Positions 47,525 to 59,540 of a DNA stretch of 64,000 nt are shown here, piece after piece (within the stretch, counting starts at the first letter, position 1; each line of letters starts with the position of its first letter). Below the pieces are notes generated by a model. The model saw nothing but the letters and a program-made list of their open reading frames with translations, was not told where the DNA came from and searched no databases. This stretch comes from Sphagnum compactum (Eukaryota > Bryophyta > Sphagnopsida > Sphagnales). The stretch lies in contig OZ234495.1 in NCBI GenBank assembly GCA_965153455.1, forward strand, positions 15,620,875-15,684,874, read 5' to 3'. The position numbers and the translations under genes were made by a program.

Positions 47525-49366
47525 TTACACGCAAGCTGCTGGGTTGGGTTGATAATGAACCTCGGAAATCAGATTTCTTTTCGACATTTGCAACTGAGGA
47601 CACTCAGAGCAAGTGATGAGCGTGGATGAGACACAGTTTTCTAATCCTTCAAATGGACAGGTTGGCAGCATCAGCTCCTGGGAAAGGTCATCAACCAGCA
47701 CTTGGAAAGATTTGTCATAGAGAAGTAACCCTAGCTCACTCCTGACTGACACACAGCGGTAAGATGGAAACTTGGAACCCCACTTGGAAAAAAAGCTTTC
47801 AAAAAGTACTGCATCCTCAATCTTCTGCTCTCTTGACGGATTCAATCTGCAGAAGGATACTCCTTTTGTGCCTGCACAATCGTCTTCCCTGACCACCATG
47901 TACACCGTGCCTTTGCATTCGACTACTTGCACCTCTATCTTGCTGCCTGGACATCTCGGTTCACATCTATACAGAAGCTTTTCTCGCCAACAACCCTCAA
48001 AGATGTCGTACACTACTAGACCCATAATGTTTGTCCCACATATCCCTTCCCGTGCCACAAAGTAGAAGAAGTTATCACAGCAAGCGCCCACTTGTGGTGA
48101 GAAGCTCAGATTGTACCGCCGCTCAAGTGCAGAGAGTCCAATGTCCACAGTCCATGTCTGTTTGTGGGAGTCATATACCTCCATGTGAGCACCTTTGCGC
48201 AAACCATGCTTCTTTGTGAGAACCATGATCTTGTAGGCACCAGTAAACCTATCCATCACCATGTGCGTCAGTATCCATTCATGTAGTATCATTGAATTAC
48301 CAACTTGCATGGGCGGAAGCTCCCTGTGCTGCTGCATCAATGGATTGTACACAAACAAAGTCGCTTGTCCTTGCTCATCCACATCTCTGAAACACAAAAG
48401 CCCACCGTCGCCTGCCAAAGCACCAAAAAAAATACCCCCTTAAGAAAACATGGAACCAGCATGCAGAGAGACATCCAAGTGAAGCTGCTGCTGCACAAAA
48501 CTCCTCTTGCCTTCTTCCAATCCAGCTGATTGCCAAGTTATGATTGAGAGAATGAAGGCATCAAGGATAGAACGAAGACATCGTGGCATTGCCAATTGTC
48601 AGGACAGAACAAAAGTTGCAATGGTAGAAAGAAAGAACTGATTCTACCTGCCTTTGATGGTATGAGATTAGGCATTTCTATCAAAAGTTGAGCAGGGTTT
48701 CAGTGAGCAAAGAGAAGAGAAGAAGAGGCAAACGAGTAAGGAATGATTATCTGTGAGAAATGGAATGGATGAGCGGTTGTTGTGGGAGGGAGAGTGAGAA
48801 AGAGAAGATGATGGACCTGCAACACAGTCTTTGGCACGAGAAGGAAGACCAGGCATGGGTGGCATTCTACGCCATACATCAGCGACTGCATCGTAAGCGC
48901 TACACAGTCTGTGGCCTTCAATTGTGACGAACACAAGCAGATACGGTGTTTCCTTATTGCTCAGATAGCTCCAGGCGGGTACACAAGCACGAGCCTCTTG
49001 AAACTTGTCAGAGAACACGAAATCCCGTAGTCGTCTACAAACAGCGCGCGCTCGTAGAAGAGCAGGAACAGGCAGATATTGCACTAGTTTGTCTACTAGA
49101 TCCTCCGGTAACCTACCCCAGAGTAAGGGATCCATTGTCCCCCCTTCGCCTGCAGCACCGTTCTTCTTCCTCCTCTTCCTTTCCCTCTCTGCCGCTGCCG
49201 ATGGACACATCCACGAACTCCTTGTCGTCGTCGCTGCACCACCACCATCGCCACACCCCCCGCCGTTGTTGTTGTTGGCTGCTGCTATGTTGCAAATTGG
49301 AGAAACCCCCGAACTTCGAAATTTGCTAGTGAAGTACGAAAACTGCTTGCACTGCGATGAGGTCAT
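47525..49366 (-). CDS. F-box protein with kelch-like C-terminal region
   Basis: Two exons, 49366-48817 and 48411-47525, joined over a 405-bp GT-AG intron. Frame and length close at 478 residues. An F-box at about residues 81-121 (LPEDLVDKLVQYLP...RARAVCRRLRDFV) should bind SKP1 in an SCF ubiquitin ligase. The rest (YDAVADVWRRMPPMP, VYNPLMQQHRELPPM, YDSHKQTWTVD, VYDIFEGCWREKLLY) has the repeated V/L-Y-D/N...W pattern of kelch/galactose-oxidase-like beta-propeller F-box proteins, the probable substrate-binding part. The ATG at 49366 adds 77 low-complexity residues (Asn/Gly runs, a basic RERKRRKKNG stretch). The ATG at 49135 would start MDPLLWGRLPEDL directly at the F-box, giving 401 residues, closer to what I expect for the family, so either start is possible. 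The substrate is unknown. Confidence 0.88.
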
Positions 49367-50570
49367 GATGGTAGAACCGGAAGAAGAAGAAGAGGAAGAG
49401 GTTTCGTGCGGCAGCAGCAGCAGCTACCACAACACTCTCTGCCAGAAGAATCTGAAGATTTTCCAGCACTAGTCTATTGTGCCTCGTTGCTCAATACTAC
49501 TCCCTCCGAGAAACTGGAGCACCTGATGCCAGAAGACGACCGACGGATCGAGAGCAGACGCAGCAGCAATGAGAAACAACAACATCGAACAAAATTCACT
49601 GCCCAACAAGTCTTCACAAACAGACAACACACTCTTCTTACTCAAGCCGCTGCTCGACTACAACAACTTCTTCACAAAAGAGGGGAAAACCTTTGCCGCC
49701 TCACCGAAGGTAGACCAGAGTTGGGTGCATACCCTGGCCACCATATCTCTCTTACTCAAGCAAATCCCAACTCCAACCCAATAAAGGAATCGTCGTCTTC
49801 TCGAAGTAAAGTTGCGACAACAACAACAAAAGAAATGCGCCTGCCTCGACCGACCTCCAGGGAACCTCCTCACCACAGCTTCTTCTTACAACGCTTTCAG
49901 AGAGGCATACACTCCCAACCAACGTCGACAGACAGACAGAGAGAAAGACGGCAGCAAACCAATGCAGCGCCACCGATTCACAAAAAAGACGAACACAACT
50001 CCCAATTCCGTGAGAATACATGCGCAGCAGACTAAACTCAAAACAAATCCCCACCTCCAAAACAAATGCCGAAAATTCTTCAAAAGCAAAGCAAAAGCAA
50101 AGCTCTTGACCTCCGCGTCCCTAGAAGACCAAAACCTCCTCAGCAGCAGCAGAAGCAAGGGCTATTGAAAGCAGGCAAGCAAGCAAGCAAGAGAGTGGGA
50201 AACAAAAAAGGGGGAAAAACAAAGCACCTAATGGAATATACAAACACGATGATAAGAAAAACTAAAAGAAGAACAACAGAGAGTAGCATATACATGTGCC
50301 GCCGCAAGGGGGCATATGTCAGGAGCACGAGATGCAGTAGTCGATGGCGGAGTCGTCGCAGCGAGAAACCGCGCACGACAACGACGAAGCATCAGCGGAA
50401 ACACCAGCCATCAGCAAAAGCAAAGGCAAAGCACAGCACAGCACAGGAGCAGCAAGCGGCAATCGCGCAATGCCCTAATTAACCATGGTTAAACCCCGCT
50501 ACTCCCTCCCTCTCTCCCTAATAACCCGTCCTTAGTTAAGTTAATACTCCCGCCCTAAACTCTCCGGCGG
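49367..50570 (-). promoter_or_regulatory. Probable leader and promoter of the F-box gene
   Basis: About 1.2 kb upstream of the F-box gene is richer in GC than the spacer beyond it and is full of CAA/CAG-type runs on the plus strand. These create long but meaningless Gln/Thr/Arg-rich frames. I read it as 5' untranslated and promoter sequence. No TATA box or start site could be fixed. Confidence 0.35.
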
Positions 50571-50665
50571 TGTACGTAAAAGATCTGCGTATTTCTACTG
50601 CTTCTGTATTTGTACGGTTCCCCTACGTGCAGAAGAAGATTCCGGCGCCAAATGGTGACCGTAGG

Positions 50666-50704
50666 CTACTCTACTCTACTCTACTCTACTCTACTCTATT
50701 CTAA
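50666..50704. repeat. (CTACT)n pentanucleotide repeat
   Basis: About seven CTACT units followed by a variant, upstream of the F-box gene. Confidence 0.85.
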
Positions 50705-50791
50705 AGTAGGTAGTGTAGGCTACCTATTCTTGCGCCTCACTCACTTACTCACTCACTTTCGTTTTTTTGTTTTTTTTCTTTTCCAAAATTT

Positions 50792-50868
50792 AAAAAGGAG
50801 TTTGTAAAGACTTTAATTTTTTTTCTTTAATTATTGGTTTTTTTAAAAGTCTTTACAAACTCCTTTTT
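50792..50868. repeat. Perfect 23-bp inverted repeat (hairpin)
   Basis: AAAAAGGAGTTTGTAAAGAC plus TTT at 50792-50814 pairs perfectly with its reverse complement at 50846-50868, with a 31-nt AT-rich loop. It could be the ends of a tiny foldback element or a small-RNA-type hairpin. No target duplication was recognised. Confidence 0.9.
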
Positions 50869-50869
50869 T

Positions 50870-52400
50870 AAAAAGTGGGTTGGGGGGCTATTTTCTAGTT
50901 TTAGAGGAAATTAGTTGTTTTGTTTTAGAGATAAATAAATAAATCAAAAAGAGAAAAAACAAGTCATCAATTTGGAGCAGAGTTTTGTTTTCTTAACTTT
51001 TTTTTAAAATAAATTTTGTGATATCAAAATTTTGGTTAATGTTTTGGACAAAATAGCAAAATAGGTAATCAAACTTCACAGTAGGAAAACAAACTCTTTT
51101 ACCAAATTTTGGGTTGAAAAAAAAGGTAGTCAAATTTACACTAGGAAAACAAAAAAAATTCAAAAAAATACCTAATTTTTTTAGTTGAAAAAACAAAAGA
51201 GAAAACATTGAATGAAATGTAGATTTTTATTTTATTTCGCTGCAAAATGAGTAAGGGTATATTAAGGTGAAAAAGCACGTGGGAAAAAAAAAAATGTCAT
51301 TGTTGGGTGCAAATGAGTTAGAAATCCATTTTAGGCTTTAAAAAAAGAGGGATAACATAATAAATAAAAATGACAAAACACACACACACACAAGAAGAAA
51401 CACAATGTTTGTTGCAAATGGGGGGGGGTTGGGGGGGGGGGGGTATAAGTTAATGAGAATCAAAGGGATAACAAAATGAAAGTGAAAGAAACACAAGCCT
51501 AAACACAATGTTGTTGCAAATTATCAAAACCTTACAAAACTTATTTTATAAAACACATCATCAATTTGAAAAAATGTACAAAAATATTGAAAACATGGGA
51601 GAATTTAGAGGACCTCAAGTTAGCACAAACTAGATGCAAATCGGTAGGGCTAGTTTAGGTTGATGAGAAAGAAAGGAATAAATGAACAAACAAACAAGAA
51701 GAGAGTCTCTCATGTAGATAAGAAAACACAACATATGTTAACATGTCATTAACTTCCACCAATTCTTCTTAAACACATGTATATGCACAAAAAGACAAAA
51801 GCACCCCCAAAAAAATCAACTATGCCAACAACAAAGATTCAATTATGAAGGAATAGGTATCACTCCTATCTTACCTATGGCTACACACAAACCCTCTCTA
51901 TCCCTCCTCTCCCCCCCCCCCCTCTTCCCCCAACTCCCCAATACACTTACCCCCAACACCCCAACCCAACTCTAACCCCCAATAACATGGAGGTTACTCA
52001 CTCACTCACTCACTCACTCACTCACCGAGTCACCACCCCCCCCCCCCCCCAACCACACACCATTACCAATTATAATTGGTTGACCATATTGGGTGTGTCA
52101 TTAAATTGGAGATTTTTATAAAAAGAAACCCAAGATTTTATAAGAATCTGAATCTAATCTAGATTCATGGATTTTTCATACATAATTTTTTTTACATTTG
52201 TGTTTTATATTCATCCTTCTTATTTATTAATTAGTTGAGGGAGGTGGCCAAAATTTATTTTTAAAAATTTTTTTTTGGGGAAGGAGCCACGTTGATTGGA
52301 TTATCACAATTTTTTTTTTAAAAACATTAGGCACTCCCCCAATTGAAGCAGATGAAATCCCACCTTTTGGCCTCTGTTTATAGCTATATGAAAAGTTCAA
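50870..52400. other. Simple-sequence-rich spacer
   Basis: No gene. Poly-G runs lie at about 51421-51443, poly-C at 51911-51922 and 52036-52050, and (ACTC)n at about 51995-52025. The rest is AT-rich. Confidence 0.6.
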
Positions 52401-52505
52401 TTTTGGCCAAAGTATATGGGATAAAAGTGTGCTGCTAGTGGGAACATCCTGGAGAACATTGTGGGAACTTGATGGGAACCATGTTGGCACACATTGGGAA
52501 TAAAT
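52401..52505 (+). repeat. Dispersed GGGAAC-rich repeat, copy B
   Basis: TATGGGATAAAAGTG at 52415-52429 followed by repeated GGGAAC (GTGGGAACTTGATGGGAACC). This is the same order as copy A at 28310-28455, which is on the opposite strand. Confidence 0.6.
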
Positions 52506-52657
52506 AACACAAGGACCCAAAAAAAAATCTCCACCCCCTCCCACCCCCACCTCCCCAAAGAAACAAATTGGGCCCTCCTTGTCCATCCAGCCTTCTCATT
52601 GGCCACATGAAAATTATGTTCTTAAAATGGTCTATTACATAGTTAGCCATTTTCCAA

Positions 52658-52685
52658 CTCTCTCTCTCTCTCTCTCTCTCTCTCT
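52658..52685. repeat. (CT)n microsatellite
   Basis: About fourteen CT units in spacer DNA. Confidence 0.9.
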
Positions 52686-52699
52686 TCAGGGAAGAAGAT

Positions 52700-54049
52700 T
52701 AATTAATTAATTTTAAAAAAATTTAAATTCTAGATGTGATTGATTTTTCTTTTCCATGACATTAAAGAAATCGCCCCACTTGACACGGAAATGGCGAAGT
52801 TACTAGAGAAGCTGGTGGTGACAAGTGACCAAAGCCCTAAAGAAGGGGGAGGTAGGTACCGGGTACCTAATACCTATCATCGAGAAGGATCCAGATTGTA
52901 GGTTTAGGTAGGTACCTAGTTGCCAAGTTGAGGAATTTTAAAGGGACTAGTTGGTCAGTTGGTTGGATGATTGGTTAGTAGGTAGGTAGGTAGGTACGTG
53001 ACTCACACGTTCTAGGCTGTTCCGCTAGGTGGGGGTGGCATGTAGGGCGCGCGGGTGCGCTGGCTCACGGCCGTTTTGTCGTGAGCGGCCGGGACGTGAC
53101 GTGACGGGACGGGACGGGACGAAGTCGAGGTCCCGAAATATTTTTTCCGTATGTTTGTTGTTTTGTACGTGGAATCCTGAGTATAAGGTAACTGACATAG
53201 GTACTTAGGTGTCGTGGGCAATTGGGCCCTGGAATTGCGGACCTGGAGACGGGGTAAGGCACCGGGCGGGTAGCAAGCAGGCGACGAGGAGATCTGCGGC
53301 ACCCTCCCCTTTTTTTTTCTCTCTCTTTTTTTTTCCTGGCTAAAGTTAGCTAGTTGACTAAATGGTTTTCTTCCAAAATGGCTAAAATATATATTTATTA
53401 GGTTTATAATCGCCATATTTCAAAAAATTGAAAAATCGCCAGGTTTCTCTATTGAGTTCTAGCATGTAGCACCAAAAAATCTGAAAATTTCTTAACAAAT
53501 TCTACTTTAATATAGCGAAAATTGGCTAAATCTTCTTGTGGGTGATCGCCAGTTTGACTGCATCACAAAATTGACGAAAATTAATAACCCGGCGAGTCCC
53601 TACCTCCCTCCCTCCCTTTTCGTGCTCTCGACTTTTCGTCAACACGCCTGTTTCCGGTCGGTGGCCTTCACGCTTGCAGCAGCAAAACAAACGTTTCTTT
53701 CCTTTCTCTCTCTGTCACGTTTCTTGCATTTTTGTTTTTCTCTCGCCATGAATTCTTCAATACCTAGCGCACAACGTCTTCTTTGTAAGTCAGAGGATTT
53801 GCGCGGGGTTTTGGGTGATTGACGATTTCATCATCAAAAGCTTTTGTTTGGTTGTTATCCGAACAGTACTCTACAGTAGCGAGTACTCCAACGTTTTGGA
53901 CGGAGCAAAACAGAAAGCTTGGACTCCGCGCAAAGCAAAACAACAGAAAGAAACACCAAATGTTTTTTGAGCAAGAGAGTAGGAGTAGTCGTAGTCCAAG
54001 GTCGGCGCAAATCCCCAAAGGGAGTAGGGTTTAGTGTTTAGGGTTTCTT
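52700..54049. other. Mixed spacer with a GC-rich island
   Basis: Between about 53015 and 53300 the sequence turns GC-rich with GTGAC/GGGAC pentamers (GTGACGTGACGGGACGGGAC from 53095). On both sides are GGTAGGTAGG-type tracts. A GC-rich stretch at 53580-53800 ends in an ATG (about 53749) followed by a short open frame, which could be a promoter and first exon, but no downstream exon could be recognised. No gene is called. Confidence 0.4.
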
Positions 54050-54225
54050 CCCTAGTATGTAGGGAAAGAAAGAACGCAGTTGGTTTTCTGCCTGAATTGA
54101 ATGGAATTTTCCACTGGAACAACAGCTTTCAAGGATTCCCTAGTATGTAGGGAAAGAAAGAACGCAGATAGTTTTCTGCCTGAATTGAATGGAATTTTCC
54201 ACTGGAACAACAGCTTTCAAGGATT
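54050..54225. repeat. 88-bp tandem duplication
   Basis: The block beginning CCCTAGTATGTAGGGAAAGA at 54050 recurs at 54138 with only two or three differences (CAGTTGG against CAGATAG). The age is evidently young. Confidence 0.9.
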
Positions 54226-54294
54226 AGTAGAGTTTGGTTTTTGTGTATGAGCTATGGGACTATCTATATTTAAGGTGTATTGTGTTTCCAGGAG

Positions 54295-54331
<37 letters not shown>

Positions 54332-56793
54332 ATAATTCCCACCTCAAGCTTTTGCTGCTTGTTCTGCTTCTTGTCGTCGTCCTGCTTCTGATGGTTGCTG
54401 ATTTAAACTAGTTTTCCAAGACTCCATCTCCATTCAGTGTCGGAGCATTCCGTCCATGGGTAACAGGAAGATGCTCTCTTGTCAGCATCCTTAACAAGAA
54501 CCTGTTGATCGAATAACATACACAACATACAAACAATCTTCCCTCCTTTCCAAAGCTTTTTTTTGAACAAGGATTATTACCGCCACAGGCCAGAACAGAG
54601 CACTTACTTCATCACCTTCACAATCTAGAGCTTCTTCTTCCCAAAGGAAGACTTGCAAGATTATGTAGGTTGATGCTCTCTCTCTCTCTCTCTAGTCTGC
54701 AAGAACATCGACCCAATTGTCTCGACTCTTTGTGATTCACAGTTCTTTGCCACGCTTCCAATGTGAGCTTCCAAGGATCCCAAGTCACACAAATCTTAAC
54801 GAGCAGCCATTATGATAAAACCTTTAGGGACATGTGGCAAGTTAAGGAGCACCAACATACTTTCTAGTGTGAATGTAAAAACCCTATTGTAATGACCACA
54901 ATAATGTGGGTGGGCTTTATGAAAAGCATAAAGCCCTGTAGAGCTTGTTAAAGCCCATTGTTGTTTTTTCAGAGGGTACCCATAAGATCTCATGGGAGAA
55001 ATTTTAATGAAATAAAATCTTGCAACAAATTATTCGCCACGTAAAGCCCTGGGGGAGAGGTTTTACCGGAATGGGGCTTGACCTTGGCTCCACCTCCCAG
55101 GGGCCCTTATTCAGATAAAGCCAGAGGGGTCAGAGGCTTTATGCTACACAAAAGAGTGACGCGATCAGTACCCACAAAAGATCTTAACATCCCCTTAACA
55201 ACAATTCATAGCAACACCTCCGGAACCTTCCTCAACAACAAAATGATATGTGAGAGACCAAATAAAAACTTATGGATCTGCCACTGATGGCAAGTTCAAA
55301 CCAGCAGCAACAGTTAGAATATAAAAAAGTTAGATATTAAAGGCACGAGATTGTTTGTTTGTTGGGCCCTGCCCCCACAGGGACAGGGACTCTCACAATC
55401 GATCCAAGTTTTGGAAGTTTTACCTTATTAGAACCGATTTCGTGAACCAGTTTCTTTGGTGAAAGTGTTTAGACTGTTTAGATTGGAATGGATTTCTTTT
55501 GGTGTTCAGAGTGTGGACACAGCAGCAGGTAGATGTACAACATCTTATCTATTGGCAGGGCCAGTGTGTTTGTGATGCCTTGTTTTGATGTGACCACACT
55601 GTACCCCCCTTCTCAAACCAGCAGGGCCATCATTTCCCTTTTGGTAATGCTGGAAAGCCCATGATGAGGGGGTGTGCATGTTTGGACACCTTTCAACAAG
55701 TTTTGGACCAACAAAGCACAAATTATTGAATTAAAAAAACATTTTTTCATCTTTGAAAATGATTTTTTTTAAAAATAAGTGAGTTGTAGAAAGTTTCCTT
55801 AAGAACTCTGAAGATAAGAAGCCTGCTTTGATTGGAATAGTATTGAGATGGGGTAACTACTTGCGGTTTAATATCCTTGGCACCCAAGGGCTCACTAGGG
55901 TGTTCCATGAAGTTCCCAAAAAAATTGAATTCACTTGATGAATATTCCACCAATGAAAACTCCATGCTTCAGGAGTATCTCTCTCTCTCTCTCTCTCACC
56001 TTCTGAGGTGGAGCCAACAAATCTTGACCCTCCATTTCCGGAAGCAAGAGGTCACTACTAAAAACACTGGCAACAAATGAAATACAGAAATGCTGAGAAA
56101 ATAAAGTATTCATATATCCTATACCAAACACGAGTAGCAAATCAGATGCAGCAATTATATGGATGATGTGTGTCTGAATTTTTTGTATCCCATTGTATAC
56201 CAAAGTCCTGCAAGGAACTGTAGAACTTTGAGGGAGACCATGATAGTATCATTTCATACATATGTATAATGAATATAAGACCGAATACCCTACCCATTTA
56301 CCTGATGACAAGTTTGACTAAGTGTTTTCTTGACTGTACTGGCTCTGCAAGCTTCCCCCAAGTCAGTGAGACAGCCTACTTAGCCAGTCAGTGGACACAA
56401 CTTGATGGCTCAAATTTCTTCTTGACCTCTAACAACCATACCCACAACAAGCATTTGTATTGGTTCTTAACATCTGCTGGTTTTCTGCAAACACATTTTG
56501 GTACAAATTTCTCAATCTCCAAAACCAATGACAAAAGCCTCTTATGAAGGTTGATTCTTTAAGATCTGGGGGGTTTTTTTGTAACACATGTTCTGTCTTA
56601 AAACCTATCAAAGAAATTGTCCTCCATCATGCTGGTAATCAAGCAAACCAGTTGTAGGCAAGTAGTCAAGTTTTAAGGTTTTTGGTCAGCATTTTTATAG
56701 CCACACACTATTTCATATTTTCGTCCCTTCTTTTCATTTCTTTCCAGACCCAAATTCGGTAGGTGGTAAACGATAACCCCGGTGAGATGTGAC

Positions 56794-56836
<43 letters not shown>

Positions 56837-58065
56837 TACGCACTGCAGTAATGAAAAGGATTCCCAACGATGAACCAGATGTTAATGATTTCCTTTTTTC
56901 CTCTTGGTTGCTCAGATGTACCTGGTTCAGATTTCAGTTACAAAGTTATGGCTTGGTACAAGCGTCATTAAGTATAGTGATAATTGGAGTTGTTGGGCGG
57001 CTACCATTAAGAAGCAACGTTATGTAGCTATTAGGCAACAACACCGGCAGGACTCAGAAGGTGCTAAATACTAGGAAGACTTGATGGATGCTCCAATAGT
57101 TTTATTCTCTCATCTCAGTTCGAGACTGTTTTCGAAACTGAGATATAATGGGCATTGGTCGTTGAGAGAAATGGACGTGAAGCAGCAACACATATTTATT
57201 TGACAGTCACCTGATTTTAACTGCACTAAAAAGTGAATGCTATTTAGGGTTTATGCTCTATGCAAGACAAAGGATAATGGAGCCCCAAAAGAAACATCCC
57301 GCCAACCCAATTGATGAGAGATGCTCAAATGAAAGTGGGTTTGCTGAGAATACCTGGCAGGTGGGTGGCAAGTTGTGTGAGATTTGTGAAAGAGGTCACT
57401 CTGTAGGAAGAAGTCAAGGTCAAAAGATTCAGATTTAAAAGCCCAGAGGAGTAGTCCAGGTTAGGCAGCTTAGGGAACAAACATCAATAATCACTTCGAG
57501 CTTCTCCAATTGATGTTATTCATACTTATGTTTTTGGACACTGAAGGCAAACTATAAAATCGATAATCAGACAACACACTCAGAGCTTTGCTAATTGACA
57601 TTATTAATACTTGGGCTTTTGGACACTAAAGGTAGTTTGCAAGAGTTGTTCTTTGCCATGTGGATCAAGCCATCCAGGATTACCTCAAATTAAGATTTTT
57701 TTGAAGTCACAGTGAACCAGCACAGTAAGAAGAATGTGTATATCATTTCCACTGCCAGTTTCATTGCACAAGGATGGCTTTTTAAAGGTTTCCATTGTCC
57801 ACCAGGTCCTGTGGCATTTGGAGCTCTTCTGCACAAGGTGATAAACCTCATCTCTCATCAAATTGAGCGTAGGGAGTGGTGAAAATGTTCATTATTTCTG
57901 TCCAGATTAAATCAGTATGTAAAGCTGGTGCTACAGTGATTAGCAAAACTTGGCGCAAAAAGCTCACCATACTCTTTCATGCAAAATTGAAGCTATCAAT
58001 CAATCAGCATCAAGCACTCAAAACAACAGCAGGAACAATGTATATAGATTTGCAAAAATCAAAAC
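54226..58065. other. Spacer with microsatellites, no gene recognised
   Basis: (GA)n at 54300-54328, (CT)n near 54676-54692 and 55979-55997, (GA)n at 56796-56829. Around 54880-55300 is a lower-AT segment with repeated TAAAGCCC words, possibly old retroelement sequence. An open frame at about 57284-57438 starts MEPQKKHPANPIDER and ends near a possible donor, but nothing identifies it. No gene can be supported. Confidence 0.45.
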
Positions 58066-58071
58066 TTTATT
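58066..58071 (-). terminator. Candidate poly(A) signal of the coiled-coil gene
   Basis: TTTATT on the plus strand is AATAAA on the minus strand, in a U-rich context. It would give a 3' untranslated region of about 1.5 kb, possibly containing introns. Nearer signals cannot be excluded. Confidence 0.3.
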
Positions 58072-59540
58072 TCGTCCATGAGAAATATTTTTCCTGGCCT
58101 CAATGTGTACATGAAAGACACTTCATATGTACAAATAATTCTGTACAAGGTCTACTCGCGGTACCCTATAAAACCAATATAAACCTGAGACATGAGACGG
58201 TAGAGAACTGTAGAACCATCTTTCTGAAGCTTCCTCTGTTCTGCAAAATAAGCACCTCTCACACATTTCAAGTCAGCGATCACCTACTAGCAGTTTGGAA
58301 CAATGCTTCACAACCCAGGAAGTGCAGTTAGAAGTCCTGTGCTCATGGGTCCAAGTTTAAACCTTCCTGACCACACTCAAAGCATCATCATATATCTTAA
58401 GAATTGCAGAGAAATCTCCACAAATACAATGAAAGCACAACTACTTACAAATGGGTCTAAATCATTATTTGCAAAATCCATTCTGAACTTCCTTTGTGCC
58501 AATAGGAAAGCAGACCATCCTAGGCAGAAATACAAGCAGCTGAGAGCAAGCTGCAGCGGTAGTACCAATCATCAAATAACAGAACATTCAGGTGAAACAC
58601 TTCCCATTTCCATCAGAATACTCCAATGATGTGCTTACTGTTTTACATAATGGTAGCAGTATCAACCATCTCCCTTTTATTCAGGCCTGCTACACATCAA
58701 ATCCAGTACACAACAAAGCTGAAAGTGAACGCACTTTCACCCCTAAAAAGACAGGACAGATATCACATGAGCAGAAAACACTCTTTCCTATGCAAACATC
58801 CCACTTTGCTCAAGCAAAAAGAAAAACAATTTTTGTGAGTCATGCAAACGGCAAGAAGAGAGAGAAGTGAGACCATGAACCAAGAAACACCACCTACCAA
58901 AAATCAAGCTCATAATCTCAGTCAACTGCACACAGTACTAACCTAGCATATATATTCAAAACAAGCTTTCATATTTTCACATGATAAACTCTCATTCTTC
59001 TCTGCTCCTTTCAAAAGCTTGGATAAATGTTCATGTGTTGTTGCTTCAGCTAATATGGCACCATTAAAAATTCCAGCTAATGTAGCTTTCTGTACAAAGA
59101 TTGCTGAGAACCAGCAAGATGGTGAAGATGTCTTCAACTATAAACCAGAGGTAAATCTTACCAGATGATGACCCCAAGCTAATCATAGCATTGTTGCTGG
59201 CTACAACAATCACCTGTAGGAAAAATCATCCCAGGACTTTCAGCTGCTTTTGTCTAGAAGTGGAAGTGGCAGCAACAGCTCTAAGAAGCAGATTCCACTC
59301 ACTGAAACAGCTTACAGATTCACATGCAAAAGTAAGCAACACCCAGGCCAGCCCAATCCACTTACATGGAAAAGCATGTGAACCCCTTACGGGAGAGGAC
59401 TCCTCCAGTCCTCCAACAATGGAAAGCAATCGAATCGCATCATGTCTGTCCCCAGCTGATAAGCCCCACCTTAGAGCCAAGCAGCACAAAGTAACCGTAA
59501 GACCATATCATTGTTCAAAACTGATTTGACTGAGACTGAC

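Noticed and set aside
49406-50482. Long plus-strand frames rich in Gln, Thr and Arg
   Set aside because: They arise from CAA/CAG-type low-complexity runs in the probable leader of the minus-strand F-box gene. Several frames on both strands are open at once, and none has a recognisable domain.
53012-53416. Minus-strand 134-codon frame in the GC-rich island
   Set aside because: Its composition follows the pentamer repeats and homopolymers. No domain, and no promoter or splice context.
57876-58331. Plus-strand 151-codon frame
   Set aside because: No recognisable family. It lies around the likely 3' end of the minus-strand coiled-coil transcript and has no supporting signals.
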